This document shows positions 6,628 to 12,353 of a stretch of DNA of 16,621 nt, piece by piece. Each line of letters opens with the position of its first letter. Position 1 is the stretch's first letter. The translations under genes were made by a program, and so were the position numbers. The stretch comes from an uncultured Clostridia bacterium (GTDB lineage Bacteria > Bacillota > Clostridia > TANB77 > CAG-508). The stretch spans positions 1 to 16,621 of the forward strand of contig CAKOVG010000019.1 of NCBI GenBank assembly GCA_934121875.1, given 5' to 3'. The notes beneath the pieces were generated by a model, which saw only the letters and a list, made by a program, of their open reading frames with translations, searched no databases and was not told the DNA's origin.

Positions 6628-6915
6628 TTATTGAATTACTTTTGGAATTTTAAACATATTTCTTTCTTTTTCTGGAGCATTAGCCATTAATGCTTCTTTA
6701 TCTTCAAAGTTTTTAACTTCATCTTTACGAAATACATTATATTTATTTTCAACTCCAATAGCTTCTGATAATCCTTCTGTTGGTGCTTTGCTTACTATAT
6801 TTGCATAATTCAAAATATCTTGTAAATGTAAAAGATAAGTATCTACTTCATCTTCTTTCAAATTCAAACTTGCCAAATTTGCAATGTGTAATAACTCTTC
6901 TCTTGAAACTTTCAT
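6628..6915 (-). CDS. gatC: Asp/Glu-tRNA(Asn/Gln) amidotransferase subunit C, 95 aa
   Basis: The small subunit that wraps around the GatA-GatB interface and stabilises the complex. The N-terminal helical part is SREELLHIANLASLNL at 4-19 and the following segment carries LLHLQDILNYA. The C-terminal tail NAPEKERNMFKIPKVIQ is the family signature (usually NAPE...F.VPKVI). Full length. AAGGAG lies about ten bases upstream of the ATG at 6915. It is the first gene of gatCAB and has a near-consensus promoter of its own in the short gap after aspS. Confidence 0.95.
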   Translation of the reverse strand: MKVSREELLHIANLASLNLKEDEVDTYLLHLQDILNYANIVSKAPTEGLSEAIGVENKYNVFRKDEVKNFEDKEALMANAPEKERNMFKIPKVIQ

Positions 6916-6947
6916 CTAAGCTCATCTCCTTTATAAACATTGTCCTT

Positions 6948-6976
6948 ATTATATATATTTTTTGCCCAAATTACAA
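6948..6976 (-). promoter_or_regulatory. Internal sigma-A promoter for gatCAB
   Basis: In the 79-base gap between aspS and gatC the minus strand reads TTGTAA (6976-6971), a 17-base spacer, and TATAAT (6953-6948), about 32 bases before the gatC ATG. I see no clear terminator after aspS, so gatCAB can be transcribed both by read-through and from this promoter. Confidence 0.6.
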
Positions 6977-6994
6977 GCATTGAAGCTATAATTT

Positions 6995-8743
6995 TTACTT
7001 TGTTTCAGTTATTCTAATATTTAATTCTCTTAATTGTTCTTTTGTAACAAAACCTGGTGCACCCATCATTAAATCTTCAGCTTTGCTGTTCATTGGAAAT
7101 GCAATAACCTCTCTAATGTTTTCAGCATCTGTTAAAAGCATTAACATTCTATCCACACCTGGTGCAATTCCAGCATGTGGTGGTGCCCCATATTGAAACG
7201 CATTAAATAAAGCAGAAAATTTATCTTCAATATCTTTTTTAGTATAACCTGCTATTTCAAATACTTTTACCATTATTTCTGGATCATGGTTCCTAACAGC
7301 TCCAGATGAAAGTTCAATTCCATTACATACAATATCATATTGATATGCTAAAATTTCAAGTGGATTTTTTGTAAGTAGTGCTTCCATTCCTCCTTGTGGC
7401 ATTGAAAATGGGTTATGACAAAATGCTATTTTTCCGTCATCTTCTAATTCATACATTGGAAAATCAACAATCCATGCAAATTGAAAACTGTTTTCATCTA
7501 TTAACTCTAATCTTTTTCCTAACTCTGTTCTTATTTGTCCTGCTAGCTCTGATGCTCTTTTTTCATTATCTGCTATAAAAAATATTGTATCTTCGCTTTT
7601 TAAATCTGCAATTTTTATTAATTCTTTTTTCAAATCAGCTGGTATAAATTTATCTATTGGCCCTTTTAATGACATATCTTCTTGTATTTCCAAATATCCA
7701 AGTCCAGGCATTCCTAAAGACATTGCATATTCTAACATTTTTTCATGAAATCCCTTTGATAAATGTTTATTAACTTTAATTGCTCTTACAGTTCTGTTAA
7801 TAAATGGTTTAAATGTACATTGTTTAAAAAATTCTGATAAATCTATTATATACAATGGGTTTCTTAAGTCTGGTTTGTCTGTTCCATATTTTAACATTGA
7901 TTCTTTGTATGCAATTCTTGGAAATGGATATTTTGCTATTTTTTTAGTAGAAAATTTACTGAATGTGTTATAAATAACAGGCTCTATTGCACTAAATACA
8001 TCTTCTTGCGTAGCATAAGACATTTCCATATCTAATTGATAAAATTCGCCTGGGCATCTGTCAGCTCTTGCATCTTCATCTCTAAAACATGGTGCAATTT
8101 GAAAATATTTATCTATTCCAGATACCATAAGCAATTGCTTAAATTGTTGTGGTGCTTGTGGAAGTGCATAAAATTTTCCTTTATGTACCCTGCTTGGTAC
8201 TAAATAATCTCTAGCTCCTTCTGGTGAAGAACTTGTCAAAATTGGAGTTTGTACTTCTAAAAAGCCACTGCCAATCATTTGCTCTCTTAAATATTGAATT
8301 ACTTTTGAACGTAAAATTAAATTGTTAGTTAGTTTTGTGCTTCTTAAGTCTAAAAATCTATATTTAAGCCTTAAATCTTCTCTTACAACTTGATTTTTGT
8401 TTACTTCAAATGGTAACTCCTTTGTTCTTTTTCCTAAAACTTCAATTGTTTCAATTTTAATTTCTACAAGTCCTGTTTTTAATTTTGGATTTATGGTTTC
8501 CTCATCTCTTTTTTTAACTGTTCCTTCAACACAAACTGATGATTCTATTGGTATATGTGATGCAAAGTCTACATCTTCTGTTTTTCCAGAAGTAACTACT
8601 TGTGTAATTCCATACATATCACGTATGTCTAAAAATACCAATCCTCCTAAATCTCTAATTGTTTCTACAAATCCTGCAATTTTAACTTTTTTACCTACAT
8701 CTTCTAGGCTTATTTCATTACAGGTATGTGTACGGTAACTCAT
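6995..8743 (-). CDS. aspS: Aspartyl-tRNA synthetase (probably Asp/Asn non-discriminating), 582 aa
   Basis: A class IIb aminoacyl-tRNA synthetase. The OB-fold anticodon domain is at about 1-105 and the catalytic core carries motif 2 (FRDEDARADRCPGEFYQLDM) and motif 3 (GIAPGVDRMLMLL). A GAD insertion, the bacterial AspRS hallmark, lies between them. The RADRxPGEFYQLD form and the YRTHTC start resemble, from memory, the AspRS type of alphaproteobacteria, many of which make Asn-tRNA by transamidation, rather than the RADRQPEFTQ form of E. coli. Position Leu32 in RDLGGL is the residue described as Leu in discriminating and His in some non-discriminating enzymes. Context (T-box with an Asn-type specifier, gatCAB directly downstream) points to charging of tRNA-Asn as well. 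The start at 8743 follows AAGGGG by eight bases. Confidence 0.95.
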   Translation of the reverse strand: MSYRTHTCNEISLEDVGKKVKIAGFVETIRDLGGLVFLDIRDMYGITQVVTSGKTEDVDFASHIPIESSVCVEGTVKKRDEETINPKLKTGLVEIKIETIEVLGKRTKELPFEVNKNQVVREDLRLKYRFLDLRSTKLTNNLILRSKVIQYLREQMIGSGFLEVQTPILTSSSPEGARDYLVPSRVHKGKFYALPQAPQQFKQLLMVSGIDKYFQIAPCFRDEDARADRCPGEFYQLDMEMSYATQEDVFSAIEPVIYNTFSKFSTKKIAKYPFPRIAYKESMLKYGTDKPDLRNPLYIIDLSEFFKQCTFKPFINRTVRAIKVNKHLSKGFHEKMLEYAMSLGMPGLGYLEIQEDMSLKGPIDKFIPADLKKELIKIADLKSEDTIFFIADNEKRASELAGQIRTELGKRLELIDENSFQFAWIVDFPMYELEDDGKIAFCHNPFSMPQGGMEALLTKNPLEILAYQYDIVCNGIELSSGAVRNHDPEIMVKVFEIAGYTKKDIEDKFSALFNAFQYGAPPHAGIAPGVDRMLMLLTDAENIREVIAFPMNSKAEDLMMGAPGFVTKEQLRELNIRITETK

Positions 8744-8778
8744 AAAAAATTCCCCTTTCTATATTATATTTTTTCTTA

Positions 8779-8814
8779 TATAGTGTAGGGATAAACAAAA
8801 GTCCCCGCACTATA
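8779..8814 (-). promoter_or_regulatory. Alternative hairpin using the T-box terminator 3' arm
   Basis: On the minus strand the terminator 3' arm TATAGTGCGGGG (8814-8803) can also pair with CCCTACACTATA (8790-8779) further downstream: seven A-T/G-C pairs, a two-base imperfection, then three more. The downstream segment is a near copy of the terminator 5' arm CCCTGCACTATT. No T run follows, so this form would not terminate. Confidence 0.4.
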
Positions 8815-8828
8815 AATAGTGCAGGGAC
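8793..8828 (-). terminator. T-box-controlled terminator in the aspS leader
   Basis: On the minus strand GTCCCTGCACTA (8828-8817) pairs with TAGTGCGGGGAC (8812-8801), 12 pairs with one G-U and a four-base loop, followed by TTTTGTTT. The 5' arm lies just after the T-box sequence, the usual arrangement for the terminator/antiterminator switch. Confidence 0.88.
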
Positions 8829-9025
8829 GAAATCTCTTTTAGTTCCGCGGTACCACCCAGCTTGAAACTTTTATTACTGTTTCCTCTTTTCAAAATTACA
8901 GACTACTCCTATGTGTTGGCAAAGTTATGTTCTTCTATAAAAGGCTCTCAGCGCAGTCACCTTTATTCTCTGTTAGCAACTTTTAACTTGTCGTCATATT
9001 CATCACAATCTAATAATTTTTATAA
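8793..9025 (-). promoter_or_regulatory. T-box riboswitch leader of aspS-gatCAB, probable Asn (AAC) specifier
   Basis: This leader lets uncharged tRNA stabilise an antiterminator and turn on the synthetase operon. The T-box core GGGTGGTACCGCGGAA is read on the minus strand at about 8858-8843 (TGGTACCGCG at 8855-8846), followed by the terminator. Stem I is visible: base helix AAAATTA (9020-9014) with TAATTTT (8898-8892), the AGAGA bulge at 8971-8967, and a distal stem ATAAAGG (8966-8960) with CCTTTTAT (8944-8937). In the usual specifier position, directly before A-CATAGGAG, the triplet is AAC (8917-8915), an Asn codon. No GAC or GAT occurs on the 3' side of stem I. A second AAC, inside GAAC, is at 8932-8929. 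The specifier assignment is made by pattern, not by a covariance model. Confidence 0.92.
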
Positions 9026-9031
9026 TTGTGT

Positions 9032-9061
9032 ATTATACCTCATTAATTTCAGTTTTGTCAA
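9032..9061 (-). promoter_or_regulatory. Sigma-A promoter of the T-box-aspS-gatCAB operon
   Basis: Perfect TTGACA (9061-9056) and TATAAT (9037-9032) on the minus strand with an 18-base spacer. Transcription would begin near 9025. It sits only about 18 bases beyond the adhE stop codon. Confidence 0.85.
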
Positions 9062-9078
9062 GAGGTAATTAATTATTT

Positions 9079-11688
9079 TTATACTTCATTTCCATAATAG
9101 CTATCTATTAATATTTGTTTTAACTCTTCTACTAATGGTAGTCTTGGGTTTGCAGTTGTGCATTGATCTTCAAATGCTCTATCTGCCAATAAATCAATTT
9201 TTGCCATAAATTCTTGCTCATTAATTCCTGCTTCTTTAAAGCTTTTTGGAATATTCAAATCTGCATTTAATTTTTGAATTTCTCTAATTAAAGAGTTAAC
9301 TCCTTCTTCATTTCCATAAGCAGGGAAATTCATTCTTCTTGATAAGTCTGCATATTTTTGGTCTGCAATATAATACTCATATTTAGGGAATGACACAAAC
9401 TTAGTTGGTCTTTGACTGTTATATCTTATTACATATGGCAATAAAATTGCATTTATTCTTCCATGTGGCAAATGGAATTCTGCACCTATTTTATGTGCTA
9501 AAGAATGGTTTACACCCAAGAATGCATTTGTAAATGCCATGCCTGCAATTGTACTTGCATTATGCATTTTTTCTCTTGCATGTGCATTACTTCCATTGTT
9601 ATATGCTTCTCTTAAGTTTTTAAATACCAATTCAAATGCTTTTTCTGCTAATCCATCCGTATAATCAGATGCCATATTTGATACATATGCTTCAATAGCA
9701 TGTGTTAAAACGTCCATACCTGTGTCTGCAGTAATTGTTTTTGGTAAGCTCATAACTAAATCTGGGTCAACTATTGCAACATCTGGTGTTAATTCATAGT
9801 CTGCTAAAGGATATTTTTTATTTATTTTCTTGTCTGTAATAACAGCAAATGATGTAACTTCTGATCCTGTTCCTGATGTTGTTGGAATTGCAACTAATTG
9901 TGCTTTATTACCTAATTTAGGGAATTTATAAGTACGTTTTCTTATATCCATAAATTTAAGTTTCATTCCTTCTGCATCAGCTTCTGGATGCTCGTAGAAT
10001 AGCCACATTCCTTTTGCAGCATCAATTGGGCTTCCTCCACCTACTGCAATAATTACATCTGGCTTAAATTCTCTCATCATTTCTACTCCTCTGTAAACAG
10101 TTTCAAATGATGGGTCTGATTCAACATCTGAAAAGATTTCAGAATGTACATATTCTTTTCTTTTTCTTAAATAATATAAGATTTTGTCTATATATCCTAA
10201 GTTTACCATTGATGGATCTGTAACAATAAATGCTCTTGAAATGTTTGGCATTTTTTCTAAATATGCAATAGAACCTGCTTCAAAATATATTTTTTGTGGT
10301 ACTTTAAACCATTGCATATTAACTCTCCTTTTTGCTACTCTTTTGATATTTATTAAATTTACACTTGATACATTTGCAGTTGTAGAGTTTCCTCCAAATG
10401 TTCCACATCCTAGTGTTAATGATGGCATATTTGTATTATATATATCACCTATTGCGCCATGTGTTGATGGTGAATTTACTATTATTCTACCTACTTTTAC
10501 TCTCTCTGAAAATTTCTGGATTGTTTCATTATCTTCTGAGTGAATAACAGCTGAATGTCCTAAACCACCAAATTCAATTAATTTTTCTGCTAATTCTATT
10601 CCCTCATCTGCATTTTCAACTACATAATATGCAAGTACAGGGCTCAATTTTTCCTTTGAAAATGGGTATTCAATTCCAACTCCATTTTCTTTTAATACTA
10701 ACACTTTTGTATCTTTTGGTACTTCAATATTTGCACCTTTTGCAATAACATATGGGCTTTTTCCTACTATATCAGCATTTAGTGCACATCCTTTTTCTGC
10801 TATAAACATACTATTACGCAATTTTTCTGTTTGTTCTGCATTTAAGAAGTAACATCCAGCCTCTTTCATAAGCTCTTCAAATTCTTTATGAATTTCTTTA
10901 TCAACTATAACTGATTGTTCTGATGCACAAATCATTCCATTATCAAATGATTTTGATAATACTAAATCATTAACTGATGTTTTTAATTTTGCAGTTTTAT
11001 CTATATAGCAAGGCACATTTCCAGGTCCAACACCTAATGCTGGTTTTCCACATGAATATGCTGACTTTACCATTCCACTTCCGCCAGTTGCTAAAATCAA
11101 ATTAACTCCTGGGTGGTTCATTAAGGCTGTTGTGGCTGTTATAGATGGTTCTTCAACCCACAAAATACAATCTTCTGGCGCACCTGATTTTATAGCTGCA
11201 TTTTTTAAAATTGTTGCTGCTGCAACACTACACTTTTGTGCAGATGGATGGAAGCCAAATATTATAACATTTCTTGTTTTTGCTGCAATTAAGGATTTAA
11301 ACATTGTTGTTGAAGTTGGATTTGTAACAGGTGTTACACCAGCTATAATTCCTATTGGCTCTGCAATTTCTTCATAACCTTCTTCTTCATTATCTTCAAT
11401 TACACCAACTGTTTTATCGTATTTTATACTGTGATAAATGTATTCTGTTGCAAACATATTCTTTGTAATTTTATCTTCATAAATACCTCTACCAGTTTCT
11501 TCTACAGCCATTTTAGCAAGTTCCATATGATGTTCTAATCCAGCCATTGCCATTTGTTTTACAATTTCATCAACTTGCTCTTGGTCTAATTTCATGTATT
11601 CTTCAGATGCTTTTTTAGCTCTTTCAACTAGGGCATCTATCATCTCTTCAATTCTTTTTTTCTCTTCTTCACTAATTTCTTTAGCCAT
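9079..11688 (-). CDS. adhE: Bifunctional acetaldehyde-CoA/alcohol dehydrogenase, 869 aa
   Basis: Reduces acetyl-CoA to acetaldehyde and then ethanol, using two NADH; the main ethanol route and redox sink in anaerobic fermentation. It works in the cytosol and usually assembles into spirosome filaments. The N-terminal half (about 1-440) is the CoA-acylating aldehyde dehydrogenase with catalytic Cys254 in NGMICASEQS. After a linker, the C-terminal half (about 460-869) is the iron-dependent alcohol dehydrogenase, with GGGSPIDAAKGMW, TSGTGSEVTSFAVITD and iron ligands Asp659, His663, His728 and His742. Length is standard. The ATG at 11688 is chosen over an in-frame TTG at 11694 because AAAGGA is ten bases before it. 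It is a single-gene unit with no obvious terminator before the aspS promoter. Confidence 0.98.
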   Translation of the reverse strand: MAKEISEEEKKRIEEMIDALVERAKKASEEYMKLDQEQVDEIVKQMAMAGLEHHMELAKMAVEETGRGIYEDKITKNMFATEYIYHSIKYDKTVGVIEDNEEEGYEEIAEPIGIIAGVTPVTNPTSTTMFKSLIAAKTRNVIIFGFHPSAQKCSVAAATILKNAAIKSGAPEDCILWVEEPSITATTALMNHPGVNLILATGGSGMVKSAYSCGKPALGVGPGNVPCYIDKTAKLKTSVNDLVLSKSFDNGMICASEQSVIVDKEIHKEFEELMKEAGCYFLNAEQTEKLRNSMFIAEKGCALNADIVGKSPYVIAKGANIEVPKDTKVLVLKENGVGIEYPFSKEKLSPVLAYYVVENADEGIELAEKLIEFGGLGHSAVIHSEDNETIQKFSERVKVGRIIVNSPSTHGAIGDIYNTNMPSLTLGCGTFGGNSTTANVSSVNLINIKRVAKRRVNMQWFKVPQKIYFEAGSIAYLEKMPNISRAFIVTDPSMVNLGYIDKILYYLRKRKEYVHSEIFSDVESDPSFETVYRGVEMMREFKPDVIIAVGGGSPIDAAKGMWLFYEHPEADAEGMKLKFMDIRKRTYKFPKLGNKAQLVAIPTTSGTGSEVTSFAVITDKKINKKYPLADYELTPDVAIVDPDLVMSLPKTITADTGMDVLTHAIEAYVSNMASDYTDGLAEKAFELVFKNLREAYNNGSNAHAREKMHNASTIAGMAFTNAFLGVNHSLAHKIGAEFHLPHGRINAILLPYVIRYNSQRPTKFVSFPKYEYYIADQKYADLSRRMNFPAYGNEEGVNSLIREIQKLNADLNIPKSFKEAGINEQEFMAKIDLLADRAFEDQCTTANPRLPLVEELKQILIDSYYGNEV

Positions 11689-11738
11689 TTTCAAATTTTC
11701 CTTTCTCTCTTGTGAATAATTATTTCCATTTCTATGTA

Positions 11739-11767
11739 ATTATATACTAACATTTTTGCGTTGTAAA
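11739..11767 (-). promoter_or_regulatory. Sigma-A promoter for adhE
   Basis: TTTACA (11767-11762), a 17-base spacer, and TATAAT (11744-11739) on the minus strand, about 50 bases ahead of the start codon. I found no complete Rex operator near it, only a TTAACAAAA half-site around 11806-11814. Confidence 0.7.
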
Positions 11768-11828
11768 TAAATTTACTTAAATAATTTTATTGATTACTTT
11801 ATTTTGTTAAAACACTTTTTTAAATTTC

Positions 11829-11863
11829 AAAAATTTAACCTAGCTAACAATGTTAGCTAGGTT
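11829..11863 (-). terminator. Intrinsic terminator after the 87-aa gene
   Basis: AACCTAGCTAAC and GTTAGCTAGGTT pair perfectly (12 bp, 11837-11848 with 11852-11863) around a three-base loop. On the minus strand the stem follows an A-rich stretch and leads into AAATTTTTG. On the plus strand it is followed by CTTTT, so it may work in both directions. Confidence 0.8.
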
Positions 11864-11870
11864 CTTTTGG

Positions 11871-12134
11871 CTACTTTACATCTCTTTTTATCTCTGTAAG
11901 TTTTTCCATAAGATCATACTCACAGATTTCTTCTGCTTCAAAGAGGCTGATTTCTTCGTCAACACGCTTTTGATAATTCAATACTTCTTCTGGCCAAGGT
12001 TCATGGTTTTCATCCAAGCTTGCAAGAAGCATCATCATCTTCAATGACCGTTCACTTCTCCAGTCGATGTGGTCAATTGAATAGATAAGGCTGTCTAGGA
12101 ACTTAGTGTACTCACGATAAACTGATTCTTTCAC
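11871..12134 (-). CDS. Unrecognised acidic 87-aa protein with foreign-looking codon use
   Basis: GTG start at 12134 with AAGGAGGG seven to eight bases upstream, TAG stop at 11871. The product is soluble, acidic and probably helical: residues 1-40 carry the DHIDWRSERSLKMMMLLASL stretch, followed by EPWPEEVLNYQKRVDEE and a Glu-rich tail. No signal peptide, membrane helix, Cys pair or enzyme motif is visible. I do not recognise the family. My hand count gives G or C at 34 of 87 third codon positions, against 8 of the first 60 codons of neighbouring leuS; TTC, GAC, ATC, AGC and CGG codons are frequent and the stop is TAG. This suggests recent transfer. It has its own promoter, a leader hairpin and a strong terminator, so it is a self-contained unit between adhE and leuS. 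Confidence 0.82.
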   Translation of the reverse strand: MKESVYREYTKFLDSLIYSIDHIDWRSERSLKMMMLLASLDENHEPWPEEVLNYQKRVDEEISLFEAEEICEYDLMEKLTEIKRDVK

Positions 12135-12172
12135 TTTGTTTCCCTCCTTGTTATTGTAGCCATTATAAATTC

Positions 12173-12187
12173 ACAAGCATCGCTTGT
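12173..12187 (-). promoter_or_regulatory. Hairpin at the 5' end of the 87-aa gene transcript
   Basis: ACAAGC and GCTTGT pair perfectly around three bases. Given the -10 at 12201-12196, transcription should begin near 12189, so the hairpin would form right at the RNA 5' end. It could stabilise the mRNA or be an operator overlapping +1. Confidence 0.45.
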
Positions 12188-12195
12188 ACTCCCAC

Positions 12196-12224
12196 ATTAT
12201 ATCATAAATTACGTTTTTTATCAA
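12196..12224 (-). promoter_or_regulatory. Sigma-A promoter for the 87-aa gene
   Basis: TTGATA (12224-12219), 17-base spacer, TATAAT (12201-12196) on the minus strand. Strong match, about 55 bases before the GTG start. Confidence 0.75.
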
Positions 12225-12284
12225 GGTTTAGCTGTCTTGTCTATGAGTTTTTTATGAAAGAAATTACATTTTTTCGTTTTTAAC

Positions 12285-12313
12285 TTTTCTTTATGTGGGA
12301 AATGGTGTATAAT
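12285..12313 (+). promoter_or_regulatory. Probable leuS promoter
   Basis: A perfect TATAAT at 12308-12313 lies about 41 bases before the leuS ATG. The -35 at 12285-12290 (TTTTCT) is weak. The leader of roughly 34 bases is too short for a T-box, so leuS is not under T-box control here. Confidence 0.5.
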
Positions 12314-12353
12314 ATAGCTCGAATTAATTATTACTTTTATAGGAGTGAAATTT

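Noticed and set aside
8397..8738. 113-codon open frame antisense to aspS
   Set aside because: Overlaps the AspRS anticodon-domain coding region, no start context, composition of a reverse shadow.
8862..9068. 68-codon open frame on the plus strand across the T-box leader
   Set aside because: The DNA is explained by the T-box on the other strand; no ribosome binding site for this frame.
10184..10543. 119-codon open frame antisense to adhE
   Set aside because: Lies within the conserved linker region of AdhE on the other strand and has no promoter or Shine-Dalgarno.
11790..11830. Rex-type redox operator upstream of adhE
   Set aside because: Only one half-site (TTAACAAAA on the minus strand) is present; the other half of TTGTTAA-N4-TTAACAA does not match, and the site is about 40 bases upstream of the -35.
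12314..12353. T-box or other riboswitch in front of leuS
   Set aside because: The leader from the visible -10 to the ATG is about 34 bases, with no T-box core sequence and no terminator hairpin.
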